Assembly: GCA_024291935.2 (NCBI GenBank)
Contig: CM044315.1
Coordinates: 76,800,385-76,864,384, forward strand
Source: Okapia johnstoni
Taxonomy: Eukaryota > Chordata > Mammalia > Artiodactyla > Giraffidae
Direction: 5' to 3'
DNA: 64,000 bases
In this document: in pieces, positions 11,206-23,679 of the stretch
Position numbering within the stretch: the first letter of the stretch is position 1
Layout: each line of letters begins with the position of its first letter
The notes under the pieces: generated by a model
Databases searched by the model: none
What the model saw: only the letters and a program-made list of their open reading frames with translations
Told to the model about the DNA's origin: nothing
Position numbers and translations under genes: made by a program

Positions 11206-14200
11206 ATGTGCTTTAGGTAGTAGAGTTAAACTCTCTACTGCGGTGGATGGACCCTTATCCTAAAGGCTCTACTGAGGGCCAGCCCCACCATTCCAGGCTC
11301 TTAGATTGCATCACCCCTGCTCTTTGCAATAATGCCATGAGATGGGAGCTATTATACTCATTTTGCAGGTGGAAATAAGGCCCAGGGAGGATGAATAGCT
11401 TCCTCAAGGCCACAGGCAGGCACACCTTCAACGTGAATCCTGGCCTCTTGTGTCTTCTTCCAGGCCATTCCCCGCCTGCCCCCCACCCCCCTACCACCCA
11501 GACATGGTGCCCTTGCTGTGTACTTCCAGAAAGATTGACAATATTGTGGGAAAGTGTCTTTCTATCTGGCACATCCCATAAAAGAGTACTGTCCTTGGTG
11601 TCTGTGATGTTTCTGTATCCAGACGCTATTTGACCTCTTCTGGAGGTTATTCAGCAGGTTCAGGGGCAGTAAGGGTGTGGACATGTGTGACAACTCTAAA
11701 CAGGCCCTGATGGAAGCCCCACCTCCCTGTGAGGTGGCTGTGGCCAGGGTGCAACCACAGATGTTCTGAGAGGATCCAGGCCCCTGCCTTGGAAGGGTGT
11801 ATTGGCCTGGGGTTGGGGGACAGAAGGGCTGATTCCCAAATGCCAGACCCATGCAGTTTGGCAAGGTGAGCCTGAGGGTCCTCAAAGAGCCAAGTGTGTC
11901 CCTGGATTTCCTCTGGTCTACACATAACTGAGAAAAATAAGTACAAGGTGGTGAATTTTTTATTAATGAAACATTCAGCTTATAGGCTTATCTTATATTC
12001 TGAAATCATCTTCTTTCTACTGTGTTTGAAGATAAACATCTTTTGCTTTAAAAAAAAAAATGATGGTGATATGAGACAAATGGGGCTTTCAAAGGCCTTC
12101 CTCGGCAAAATGGAAAGTTGGTAACTATTGTTTTTCCCCCTCACCCACCTTTCCTTAATACAGAATCTGGAACAGAGTGCATAATGTAGGGGCTGGCTGG
12201 CAGAGCTGGGCTGGAGACACGAGCCAAACTCAAGGGTAGATCAGTTAACCTGCAGGGCCTGTACATTTTGAATTCTGACAGCCAGTGGTTATTGTATATC
12301 CTGTAAACCTAGCATGCAACAATCTGAATATAATTCTAACTTCTGGCTTTCCAAATTCCTTGGACCCTCAGCCTGTTGTTCTAAGATTATGTGGTTCTGA
12401 TATCCCAGCCGTCCATCATCATAGCATTCTAACCCTCTCACAGAGTTTTCATCAATCACTCTTGAATTCTTTGGAAGGAGGATGGAGCTAAGAGCCTTCC
12501 AAGGCCTGGAAATCCCTCCACGTAGAACTGTTGCCACCTGTCCCCTACCACAGGAAGCAGAAGTCCAAGCTTCTGCTTCTTCAAATCTAATCTGCATCTT
12601 CAAATCTAAAGCAGGATTTGAAGAGTCTAAAGCCAGGGTGTGGGAGCACCAGAGACAGAGGTGCTGTAGTGTTACCCGGAGCACCTGCATGTCCAGCCTC
12701 CAGGCCAGGCCAGCCTCTTTCACACCCCAGACCCATAACCAGAAACACACCTGTGGGGCCACGACACAGAGGTTGATTCATGATGAAGACTTGGGCTTGA
12801 GGAAGGGAGAGACAGAAACCCAACACAGTGAACACTAGTAACATTTAAAAATTAATAACAGCAGCTGTTGCTCCTTGGAGAGTGGGCACCATCCTGCTTG
12901 AAGAACACCCCATCCATCAGTTCATGTGGCTGTCATATCCTCAGTGCCTCTTGGAGGGAGACGAAATGATATTTATTATTCCCTTTGGTGGGTAGATAAA
13001 TCGAAGTACAGATAAGTAGGGCAAGAATCTTAGAACTGAGTGAAACAGTGGTCAACAATGACTAGGCCATTCTTCCTGACGGGCAGTCTCCACCAAAAAG
13101 TCATTTAGCTGCTACTCTGTTCGCCTGAGAGTGCCCTTCCCCTCTCCTGCCTGGACCTCCTCTTTGGGATTCCCCCAGTCCCACAGGATTTCCTAACACA
13201 GCTCTGCTCATGCTGAGCATGTTTGTCATCTACTCTTCTAGGATGGAAAGTAAGTCAGAGAAGGCTTCCCGGAGGAGGTGAGAACTGGTTAGTTGAAATT
13301 TCCCTGATGCAGGTTCAGCTGCCTTCCAGTTCCTCTTCCAGTTCATCCCCGCAGTCCTCAGGGCAAGGCCCATACCCACCTCCTTCTCCCATTGGTTGTC
13401 CACTTTGGTGCCTCAGGAACAAAACCCCTCAGAGCTCATAGCCAAGCACAGAAGAGCACAGCCCACGCAGGGCCCTGGGAACCTTAGAAGCAAGGGACCC
13501 AGCAAATAACACACGCCCAGCCACTTTTCTCTTCTCCTGGGCAAACGCCCATCACCTGCCATACTCCACGTTGGAACATGAGGCCACACAGCATCCAGAA
13601 GTGTTTCAGAATTTCCAACGGTGTTTCAAAGTGCCCTGCCACCCCACCATATACACATCTGGCAGCTGGCATGCTTGCTCTGGGCTGCAATCCTTGGCCA
13701 GAGTCACCCTTCCTGTTTCAGCCCAGAGCATCCAGCCAGTTTGAACATCCCATCTGCTAGCTTGTCCCTAACTGGAGCCAACCGTGCACTCTGGACTAGG
13801 CTGGAGCTCTGTCTGTGAGCCAGGGGCTCCGGATTTCAGCTACGGGCTCAGCACCCCTGCTGGGCATGTGGGGAAGGCAAGGGGAAGAGAGACCTGGGCT
13901 TCAGACTCAGGCTGCCTGCATGAAGAGCCCAGTGCCTGTCCTCATAGGAAGGAGCCTGGGTAGACCAGGTATTTGGCTTCTCTCGACCCTCAGAGTCCAT
14001 CTAAGAGGAGCCTGGCATCATTGGGCAGCACATGTGTGTCTCAAAACATGGTGCAGTGCCATCACTCAGCACACATGAGCTCTTGCCTCATCAGTATTAT
14101 TTCCAAGCCCAGAGACCCCTAGGAACAGGACTCCCTCCAAGGGAGAGCAGGGCTATCCAGGGCCAGAAGTGCTTGGTGGCCCCTGAGGACCCAGCTGGGA

Positions 14201-15534
14201 CCCTGTCAAGAGACCCCCGTGGCCAGTCTCAACTCCAAGGTACAGTGAGGCTCCAGAAGTGTCCCTGCCCAAGTGTTCACCAACAGGGTGCTCTCCTGGG
14301 GTGGTGGGTGCTCCCATTCTAGGAAAGGAGCCTCTGGATGTTGAAAAGAGCAGTAACCATGATGCAGGGAGCCTTGTGCTGGGCACTGCCCCCTGCAGTT
14401 CACAGAACCCATCACAGGGTCTGTCTCCACAGCTCTCTCCACAGCGCCTCCTCTGATTTCCCGTCTCTCTGCACAGTCTTCCTGGATCTGGGGCAGTGTC
14501 AGACTCCAGGAGGGGAAGGCAAGAACATCTGACCTATCTCAGGGTCCCCCAGTCCAGCACGTGCCTGACATGTAGGAAGACCCAGTGAAGGCTTGTGGAG
14601 GAAACCCTGTGGCTTCAGACCCTTAGGGTGCAGGTTCATCAGACGGGTTTGCGTCCTCACCATGGGACAAGAGTGGGGCCCAAGGAGGAAGCTGACCCCT
14701 CCCCCAGGCTGCATCCTGTCCCTTCCTCTTCAGCCGTGTGGCCCCTGGCACCCCTCTGCCACCGCCTGGCTCGCTCTGTCATGTGATTGTTTGCGTACCC
14801 ATCTCCCCTCTGCACTGTGATATCCTCCAGGGTGGGGACTGTGTTCCTCAGCTCCTGGCACAAAACTGGGTGCAGGGAGACATCGTCTCCATCCTCACAG
14901 AACTGACAAGGCCCCAGTCCAGCCCTGCCTGGCCGCTGAGCTGGAGAAAGAAAGCTCAGCACTGCCAGTTTGCCAGGTGGACCCTCCTTGGGAGATTCGA
15001 AGCCCCAGGGTACCCCACATTGTCCGTCCACCCCCAGGTTCATCCGTCTAGCCCTCCTGCCACACTTCCTCAGGAAAACAAACACTGCCATTGCCTGATA
15101 ACCAGCAACTGATCCTGGCAGCGAGATTAGCACTTAAAAGTTCCTCTTGCATTAATTTCAGACGGAACATAAATATGGGCTTGGACTCCCTCTTCCAGGA
15201 AGAGAAAACTGGAAACCCGTTGGACTCGCTGGAGAGAAAACATGTGTGCTGGCCAAGGGGAGCCTGTGTTACTCTGGAGCCTTTGTGGGAACATCTGGTT
15301 CCCCCTCCTCCCCTCTGTGGGGCCCCCCAACACTGTCTTAAAATTACCCTGTTAATTGGAGTATTCTTTGCACCGAACACTCACACTCTTTCCTCTCCGA
15401 TCTGGTGATCCCAGCAAGGGACACATGTTTCTGATGATGGCCTGCCCCAAAAACGTGAGCTCAGGATCCCTCATAGCCACCAGCACTTCAGAGTGAGTGT
15501 AGTGGCTGTGCAGCAAGCTAGGACATCTCTGGAT
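11206..15534. other. Intron stretch without recognised genes
   Basis: Unique intron sequence with a 10-A run near 12051, a serine-codon-like TCC/AGT repeat around 13335-13350 and no element that I can name with confidence. Open frames of up to 158 codons are present on both strands, without recognisable domains or splice context. Confidence 0.5.
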
Positions 15535-15670
15535 GGAAGTCCAAGCTTTGCCTTTGCCGGCTGTGTGACCTTGAGCAGGCCTCATCCCCTCACTGAGGTC
15601 CAGTTCCCTCATCTGTAAACTGGGGGTACCTGGAAAGGCTGCTGCGAGGATGAAATGAATTAATGTTTGA
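15535..15670 (+). repeat. MIR SINE fragment
   Basis: The sense MIR order is 'gctgtgtgaccttgagcagg', 'ccagttccctcatctgtaaa' and 'aggatgaaatgaattaatg'. Confidence 0.7.
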
Positions 15671-15947
15671 AAATTATTGTGGCCCAGGAGACTCACTGAG
15701 GAGGAGGTTATGTTCAAGTCATCACACGATAGAATCATGAAGGTGGGAGATCCCTGGAGACCTTTGCAGGGAAACTGAGACTTAGAGAAGGGAAGGAAAC
15801 TGCCTGAGATCACATAGCTGGTTGACTGTTGAGCCAGGTGGTCTGTCCTAACCTCAGGACAGGATTATTAGCTCTGTCCTACTCTGCCTTTCGTCTCAGA
15901 GGATTAATGGGAGCCGTCAGACTGTGCCCAGCTGATGGGTAGGAACT

Positions 15948-16159
15948 TGTTGTTTAGTCACTAAGACTTGTCCCACTCTTTGCAACCCCATGGACTGTAG
16001 CCTACCAGGCTCCTCTGTCCCTGGGACTTTTCCAGGCAAGAATGCTAGAGTGAGTTGCCAGTTCCTTCTCCAGGGGATCTTCCTGACCCAAGGATCGAAC
16101 CTGAGTCTCCCCTACATTGGCAGGTGGGTTCTTTGCCACTGAGCCACCAGGGAAGCCCC
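15948..16159 (-). repeat. Bov-tA SINE
   Basis: Reverse-complement Bov-tA: 'gcaaccccatggactgtagc' and 'tccaggggatcttcctgacc', then the inverted tRNA part ending in 'gagccaccagggaagcccc'. Confidence 0.92.
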
Positions 16160-16429
16160 AGATAGGAGCCAGCCTATGCTCTACTCACTGAGCTTTGTGC
16201 CCTGGAAGAAGGGGAAACTTTGTCTCTGCACTAAAACACTGTGGGGCTCTGCCTGCTCAGAGCCAGACCCCTTCCCTGACTGTATATGATGTCTTTTAAG
16301 TGGTGCTCTGGCTTGTGGGGTCAGGGGACATAGGCACCAAACCAGCCCACCATTTGTCAAACCTCTAAGCCTCCTCCAGGCCCTTGTTCCTTCTCTGGCC
16401 TGTCCCCCCTGCCCAAGCCCATATATCTG

Positions 16430-16860
16430 TTTGAATCCTCCCCTTCCTGGGCTCTTCCTCCAGGAAGCCTTCCCTGACGCTCTCAATGTGTCAGTCTCTC
16501 CTTCATGCCCTTTGTTTTCATTGCTGGATTCTCCTTTTCCTCTCATTTCTTTCTCCCTTCTCTCCTTCTGTCTCTCTTTGTATCTCTTTCTTGCTGTCAC
16601 GGCATCTCTGCTTTTCCTTCCCTCCCTACTGTTGTCTCTGGGTCTCTGGGTCTCAGTTGTAGCCTGCATCCCATCCCAGCCCCCGACATCTCATCTCTTC
16701 TTCTGTCTCCTTGTGTCCTGGAGCTCTCCCCCTTCCCTGCCTGTCTCGAGGGTTTCTCCTCTCTCTGCCTCTCTCCGTGTATCCTTCTCCCTTACTCGGT
16801 CTCCGTGGCTGCGTGTGCCCCACCCCCTCTCCGCCCTCCTCTCCTGGTTCACGCAGCCTC
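16430..16860. repeat. Long pyrimidine-rich (CT-biased) tract
   Basis: About 430 bp of the plus strand is dominated by C and T (TCTCTCC, TTTCTCCC, CCTTCCCTCCC blocks) with scattered G. It creates artificial long open frames on both strands (for example a 162-codon Arg/Glu/Lys-rich minus-strand frame). It is simple-sequence-like rather than a named repeat and lies deep in the 13.6-kb intron. Confidence 0.75.
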
Positions 16861-18980
16861 AGTAAATGAAATGGGATGTGCCTTCCTGCAGAGAGCTGGC
16901 CAGAGAGCAGCTGTCAGTGCTGGAAGGAGCTGCTGAGCGGTGGCCAGGAGACCCCGGGAGCCTGGGCAAGCCGAGCAGGCGAAGTTCTGACACCGAGGGG
17001 CCCCTTTGGAAACTTTCCACACCTTCCCTGCAGGTTCCAGGATGGGTGTGGTGCCCTTTTCAGGATTTGTAACCTTGGAGGCAAGCCCAAACCCTGCCTG
17101 CTAACCCCTGGGGACAGCGTGCCCTGGGCCCTGACTGGGGCTGTTCTGAGGGCAAAGCATCCAGGATTGATGGAATCTGCGGGGAGCATCACCAAGGGTT
17201 CGGGCCACGGCTACAAGGGGAAGGGATCCTCAAGCTCAGATCTCCTGGGGATAAGATGAGATCATGGAAAGGATATGGACTAACAGATCCTGTTATTCAT
17301 TCATGAAGCCACCACCATGTGCCAGATTCTATCTTAGCCTTGGGGACAAAGATAGATCAGGCACGGTCCCTTGCCTTCTAAAAGCTCTTGGTGTCCCCTC
17401 AAGTGGCTTGTTGGGAGCGCGTTCTGACAGAGGCAGCTCTGAGGTGTGGGCAGCTCATTCCAGCCATGGTGAAGAGAGTGAACTGGAGAGAGTGGGGAGG
17501 ATGCTACATGCAGTGATTCAGGCAGAAGGTGGTGGTGACCTGGGCCAGGGTCGAGCCTGGTTCAGAGGGAACATTTGGGGAACTCTGGTGACTGATGGGA
17601 TGAGGATGAGGAGAGAGAAGGAAGAGCAAAGATGGGTCCATCTGACAAGGGTAGCGGAACTCAGCTGAGACACACCCCGGAGGGGAGGGTGAGGCTCTGG
17701 GGGATGTTGGGTGGGAGATGCTCAGGAGGCCACTGGACAAATGGGTCTGGGCTAGGCCAGCGGGTCCTGAATAGCAGCTGTGGCCAGTGACAGTTCAGTG
17801 ACAGCACTGTGGTCACTGAAACCATATGAATGGATGGATTCACATTCCCTGGATTGTGAATAGAGTGAGAAGGAAGAAGGACGTGGATGGGGCTCACAGG
17901 GGCACCCACAATTATCAGGCAAGGGAAAGAGGAACCCATTAAGGGGACAGAGAGGGAGCAGTGAGAGCTATGAAGACAACAGGACAGAACGGTGCTGTGG
18001 TGTCCTGTGACACCAAGCCTCGAAGAGGACGAGGAAGAGAGTGGCAATGGGAGCCCGGGGTCAGGAGTGAGGGCTTCCGCTGGACAGTCCTGGGGCAGGA
18101 ACCTCATAGGAGGGGGACTTCCTGCCAGAGCTACCCCTTGCAGAGGGCAGACACCCCCCGCCCTGGAGGGAAGGAGATGAAGGCCTTTATGGCTTATAGG
18201 GATTTGAAAAAAAAAAAAAATCATTGCTGATTGCTTCCTACTTCTTGAAGTATCTGAAGTCTTCTGTTTGGGGTCTTACCATGCACAGTAAGGGTCTGAA
18301 AGTTCTGAGGTTGAGGGAGCAGACAGGATGCAGACCAGGAACTGAAATGTTTCCAGGCAGTGCTCAGGACCCAGCCAGTGTCCCTCCCATAAGGCTTGGG
18401 CCCCTCTGAATGCCCCCTCCGCCAGCTCCAGGAATACTCCTTTCAGAGCGGCCACATGGCCATCTGCTCCGATGCAGCCTGGGGTGCCCTGTTTTCCCTG
18501 TGGCTCTTGATGTCTTCTGTGTGGACCACTGCTGGGCCCAGAGGCCCCTGTCTTTAAACGGGTCTCCATGGATGCAGGGAAGGAATGGCCTTTGCTGCCA
18601 GGAGTGCATTCCAAGAGCTGTGGGTAGGGAGTTCCTGCATCCTATGTGCTGGAGGCTGCCACGCCTGGTGCCCCTCCAGCCCAATCACGCCTAGGGGCAG
18701 GCAAGGGTGGGGCAACTCACCAGGACTCACCAGGCCCCAGCCCAGGACTGACTCAGTCCCTTGCTCAAAGGTGCATGCTTGGCTTCTCCAAAGGATGTTC
18801 ACGCCTCCTGCCTCTTAGGACTTAATTATAGCCTCCCTGAGAAGGCACCCACAGGGATCCAGGCCCATCTGACATACAGGGAAACTGAGGCAGGTGGCAG
18901 GGCAGCCGATTGCTTGGGATCATATATGAGAGACTCACAGCCTTGGCAGAATCCTCTGTGTTCCGCCCTCTCTAATGCTC
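16861..18980. other. Intron stretch without recognised genes
   Basis: Unique sequence with a run of 14 A at 18207-18220. A 187-codon minus-strand frame (17661-18224) has no recognisable domain and starts at the poly(A) edge; I treat it as chance. Confidence 0.5.
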
Positions 18981-18984
18981 GGTC

Positions 18985-19325
18985 AGGTGAGCCTCACTGA
19001 CCTCCTAGTCTTTGCACATGCCCTTACCCCTGCCTGGAACATCCTGCCGCTGCCCCACTCTCATCCTCACCTAGCTAACTCTGATCCCATCCCTCAGCTA
19101 GCGATGCCTCCTCCAGGAAGTCTACCCTGCCCCCAAGTTGAATTACAGGCCTCCTCAGTGCCCTCACCACCTCCTGTGCTTCCCTTAGCATCGTGCATAC
19201 CCCGGATCAAAAGACCTTGATTCTCAAGAACATGAGTGCCTTGAACAGGTCCCTTCCTGTTCACCACCATCCAGCTCTGGATATGCACTCACTCAGTGTT
19301 TGTCAGATAAATGCAATGAATAAGT
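18985..19325 (+). repeat. L2 LINE 3' region
   Basis: The motifs 'tttgcacatgcccttacccc', 'tgcctggaacatcctgccgc' and 'ctcctccaggaagtctaccc', with the end 'gtcagataaatgcaatgaat', are the classic L2 3' order. Confidence 0.75.
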
Positions 19326-20299
19326 AGAGAAGGAGGAAGGGAGAGCACAATTTCATAAGAGTCTCTGGAGTCAAACAAACGCCTTCCCTGTGAACGTGGT
19401 AGCCAGGGGAGCCTGTGGTGCAGCCCAGTCCCTCCCTGTCCACAGAGACACCAAGAGTGTCCGGGTGTAAGGGGCTTGCTCAGGGCCCCAGAGTGAGTGC
19501 GGGAGGTTCCATCAAAGACACTTGTTCCCAGACCTGTGGTTCACAGTGACCCAGAGGTGGGATGTAAGGGACTGTGGCAGGTCACCGAGAGGGAGACTGT
19601 TAGGTGGGGGACTTGCTAGGGTGTCTTGAGGCCAGCCCAGAGGTGTATAGGCCTGGCTGGCGGGGGTGCTACCAGGTTCACCACCCCACTCCCCCATCCA
19701 GCTACTGTGCAGCCCAACCTCCCTCCCTCCGTTCCCCAACAGCCTGTCCACCTCCTGTGCTTGCTCCCTAGATCTCCTGGGGGCTGTCAACATGCTGACC
19801 TCCCAGCTTCCCACCTGTCACCATCCATCACAGGCAATTAGAGTGATAGTGCAAGAATTTCCCCTCAGGTTCTGGGGTGAATGGTGAACAGGAGAGGAGC
19901 AAAGTGCCCATGGGTGTGGGGCTGCAGGCAGGACTCGGGCTGAGAGGGTGCAGGGGCCACCATCACTCTGCCTACATTGAACAGTGGGGAGACTGAGGTC
20001 CAGAGTGGAGGAGGGGCCGGCCTGGGGGCCAACTCCCAGCAGGGACTGGCCTCTTGAGGAGTCTCCCTAACTGGAACCTGGGAGAGCCTCCACCACCGTA
20101 TTACCAGATCTCAAACCTGCATCCCGCCCGAGGGCCAAACCTGGTCTCATCTGGGGCAGTGGGTCAAATGATTCACTTCTGTGTTCTCAGGGTCTACCCC
20201 GGGGCTAGTCACAGCAAGTATGTCATAAAAGTCTGTTGGATGAATGGTTAGTGGGTGGAGGGTGAGGTGGAGACCAGCCCCCTCCCCTTCCAACACACA

Positions 20300-20528
20300 T
20301 GTGTGCATGCTAAGTTGCCTCAGTCATGTCTGACTCTTTGAGACCTTATGGACTGTAGCCCACCAGGCTCCTGTGTCCACGGAATTCTCCAGGCAAGAAT
20401 ACTGGAGTGAGTTGCCATGCCCTCCTCAAGGGAATCTTTCTGACCCAGAGATTGAACCCGTGTCTCTCTTGTCTCCTGCACTGGGAGGTGGGTTCCTTAC
20501 CACTATTGCCACCTGGGAAGCCTCTTTC
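20300..20528 (-). repeat. Bov-tA SINE with target-site duplication
   Basis: Reverse-complement Bov-tA body and inverted tRNA part. It is flanked by the 10-bp direct repeat CCAACACACA at 20290-20299 and 20529-20538, which marks the target-site duplication. Confidence 0.93.
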
Positions 20529-20969
20529 CCAACACACAGAATCCTACTACTTTCTCTTTCTCCAGAATCTTACACCTCACTGAGTCTTCAGGGACCACCC
20601 CAGGGCCTGGGTCATAGTATGTGGTCCATAAATATTGGATAGATGGTGAACAAATGAATTTTCAAAGTCTTAGATCCAGACAACACATACCGAGCATGTG
20701 TGAGGCAGTGGCCACGTGGTCTCTGCCTCTTGGATTCTGGTAAGGAGATAGACATGCACACACACAACCCCACCTCCATTTCCCTGCTATGGAGCCTTGA
20801 GTTGCTGGTGGAACTGACAAAGATGAACCGTAAACCTGTTGGATCTTGAGGCCTATTGGAGGAGATTTTCTCAGAGCTGATCCTTGTGTGACTCCTGGAA
20901 GCTGTCCCTGCCTGGACAGTCCATGGGTGGGGTCAGCTCGATGGTGTGGGGGACAGTGATGCAACAGGA

Positions 20970-21165
20970 AACACGGTGAGCCTTTACTGCATGCCAGCCA
21001 GTGTTCCTGGAGTCCTCACAACAACCCTTGAGGCGCTAGCATGATCATTACCACTTTACAGATGGGAAAACTGAGGCACAGGCGGTACAATGGATGAGCA
21101 ACAGAGCCGGGGTTTGGATCCAGGCTGGGTGGCACTGGGCCATCTTCCAGCTACACCACACTGCC
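20970..21165 (-). repeat. MIR SINE, nearly full length
   Basis: The reverse-complement MIR order is 'gcctttactgcatgccagcc', 'ccactttacagatgggaaaa', 'ctgaggcacaggcgg' and 'gggtttggatccaggctgg'. It lies about 110 bp upstream of the GX2H exon. Confidence 0.75.
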
Positions 21166-21274
21166 TTTCAGGGAGTCTGGCCCTTGACTTTGGCCTAGGC
21201 CGTCGGCCTGAGGCTCTCTCCAATCACCAGTGACCAGGTATGTGGCTGAGCCCACTTCGTCTCTTGTGTTCCAG

Positions 21275-21365
21275 GTCACTTTCTGGGGAACAACACAGTC
21301 ATCGATGTCCTTCGGCAGGCAGGGCTGGAGGTGGAGCACACGCCGGCGGGGCAGACCATCCATAG
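21275..21365 (+). CDS. TRABD2B: TRABD2B (TIKI2) internal coding exon with second catalytic GX2H motif
   Basis: The exon has 91 nt. Its first two bases complete a glycine codon begun in the previous exon, giving [16 protein letters not shown] and then [21 protein letters not shown] is the second GX2H motif, one of the two that define the Tiki/TraB metalloprotease active site (known from the family). The following [18 protein letters not shown] matches the family pattern of motif, then loop, then helix, then the next strand. An N-N-T sequon follows the motif. The acceptor is TGTGTTCCAG and the donor GTAAGC. The exon ends with two bases of a serine codon (phase 2). This is the last exon of the enzyme domain; the sequence after it is a linker. 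The preceding intron is 13,555 bp long and the following one 3,550 bp. Confidence 0.92.
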
Positions 21366-22219
21366 GTAAGCGGCCAGGGCCTCTGGGGGCAGGGGACTGG
21401 CGGGCCCACTGCTGCCGGTCCACAGGCCATGCCTGACCACATGCTGCATGGAGGGTTTTACCCTGCCTTCCTGCTCAGGCCTGCAGGGCAGAGTCATGAT
21501 GAAGCCTCTGGGGCCTCCTAGGGATGGGCCTTCACCAGGCACCCAAGAGTAGGGGCTAGGCTGGATGTGGGGAGACCGAGAAGGAGGCTGGTGTGTAATC
21601 CTGGCAGGAGGTCAGGACAGCGGGGACGAGTGGAGGTGGGAATGGGCGGAACACTAAGTTTTGAGAGATGTTCAAGATTTAGAGACTGGTGATCGGTGGG
21701 GTGCAGGGACTCTGTCGGACTTCTGGGTTGCTGCCTAGAAGACCTGGTGGATGCCCAGGCCTTGAATCAAGATGGGGTGGTAGTGACAACATGCAGTGGC
21801 CAGGCCTCTTCCCTGAGTCTCAGCCCCACCCAAACCTTGTCTTCATTACCTCCTCTGACTATACCTGCTTGTTGCTGTCTCTTGGCCGGGTCTCTCACAC
21901 CTGACTTTCCTGCCAGGGCACACTCACTCAGCCCAAAGAGCCAGATAGAGGCCATCCTCTCTTCCAGTGGGGGTTTCCTGTCCCCCTCTAGGCTGGAAGC
22001 CGACTAAGGGCAGAGGCCAGCTGGGTTTATCTGTGGTCCACAGTGCCAGCACCAGGCTGGACACAGAGAGGTGTCAGCGCATGCCAGGCGGCCCTGGAAG
22101 ACAATGACAGAATCCCAAACCAGGCTAACCTGAGCAGGAGCCTTCCTCACAGTGATGGCCAGAGCAATTTAGGCCCTTGTCCATGATGAACCCAGAGTCC
22201 AAAAGAAGCTTGAATAATC

Positions 22220-22448
22220 ATGTGTGCATGCCTGCTAAGTTGCTTCAGTCGTGTTTGACTCTCTGTGACCCCATGGACTGTAGCCTGCCAGGCTCCTCGG
22301 TCCATGGGATTCTCCAGGCAAGAATACTAGAGTGGGTTGCCATGCCCTCCTCCAGGGGATCTTCCAGGCCTAGGGATCAAACCCACATCTCTTATGTCCC
22401 CTGCTTTGGCAGTTGGGTTCTTTACCACTAGTGCCACCCAGGAAGTCC
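22220..22448 (-). repeat. Bov-tA SINE with target-site duplication
   Basis: Reverse-complement Bov-tA body ('gaccccatggactgtagcct', 'ccaggcaagaatactagagt'). The 9-bp direct repeat TGAATAATC lies at 22211-22219 and 22449-22457. Insertion occurred next to a MIR. Confidence 0.93.
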
Positions 22449-22458
22449 TGAATAATCT

Positions 22459-22640
22459 AGTGTTTATTGACTACTCACTGTGTACTGGGTTCTAAGTGCT
22501 TTTAGCTAATCAAATCCTAACGACAACCCCATGAGGCAGGAACGATGAGTATCCCCTCTTTAAACCTGAGGCACCTGAGGCCCAGAGAGGTGAAGCCGCT
22601 TGCAGAAGGACACAGAGCTCCTTTCAAAGGGAGTCTGGCT
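22459..22640 (-). repeat. MIR SINE
   Basis: The order 'tgtttattgactactcactg', 'acaaccccatgaggcagg' and 'cctgaggcccagagaggtga' fits the MIR reverse complement. Confidence 0.7.
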
Positions 22641-23679
22641 CTAGGGCCTTCCTGATGTCTTCACCATAACTTGTATTCCCTCAAGGGCTGGGGGTGGGGC
22701 TCAGGGGTGGGAGGTTCTCGGAAATGACTATGGCCTTGCTCTTCACTCTGCAAAGCTGGGCCTGGAGCCTGGAACATCTGGTCTCCCAGCTCCAGGCCTA
22801 TGCCCTCCTGTCTCAAACCTTGGACTCCTCTCCCTTCTATCTTCTGAGTCAGCCTGACCAGATTGCTCTTCCTGACTATTTGAGCCCAGCACAAATCAGT
22901 CTGTACTGGGTCAAGGGTAGGCGTGTGCTTGAAGGGTAAGGGACCCGGGTAGCCTCAGGGACAAGGCCCTCCTCAAGCTCCCCCTCCCCACAGGCCCCAA
23001 GGACCCTTCACCTCAAAGATCATTGTGTCTGTCCCGACAGGGCAGGGGGTGTGGGCAGCTGAGCAATGCTGCCTCGGCTCCTATTCATCTCAGAGCCCAG
23101 GCAGTAGTGGGGGGATGCCCCCATGGACCCTGGCCCGCTCTCAGCCTGAGTCTCCGCTGAAATCCTGCGGGTGGGGTGAGGGGGCGGGAATGCCGAGGAG
23201 GCCCCAACAATAAAAGCCATCATCGACCACAGGTGCTTCCTGGATCCATCTTTTTGTCTGCCTGTTTTGAATTATCTCCCCAGCAGCTGCGGCATCTCCT
23301 GGACCCTAGGAATCTGGGGTTGCCGTGGGGGCTGGGGGAGAACAGGCTGAGCTGATGGCCTTCTGTCCTTCAAGGAGAGAGAAATCCCTCACCCCTTTCA
23401 TGCATGCGGGAATGGAGTCGGGGGACAGACTCCCCTGGGCACCACCTCACCTTTACAATTCCTGGGACCATGCCCAACATTCCCCACGGTCAGAGGTCTC
23501 CAGCAGGAATTCTGTGTAGACCACAGGGAGGAAAGAATAAAAGAAAGAGGAGTGGAGGTGTTTCCAGGCTGAAGGGTGTCTGTGCACCACTGTATGAAAT
23601 ATGGATTCCACACCACACGTTTAATTGCACATCATTGCCTTTTGCAGTCAGCTCCATTTGCTTGTGGGTGACATTAAAG

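Noticed and set aside
10640..11263. 207-codon plus-strand open frame, the longest in the window
   Set aside because: Intronic, partly composed of a MIR, with no recognisable domain and biased by GC-rich sequence.
12289..12762. 157-codon minus-strand open frame in an intron
   Set aside because: No domain or exon signals; length is unremarkable for this base composition.
16181..16669. 162-codon Arg/Lys/Glu-rich minus-strand frame
   Set aside because: It is the antisense of a pyrimidine-rich tract; the composition explains the lack of stops.
17661..18224. 187-codon minus-strand open frame
   Set aside because: Starts at a poly(A) tract, has no known domain and lies within a TRABD2B intron. It shows no sign of a conserved protein.
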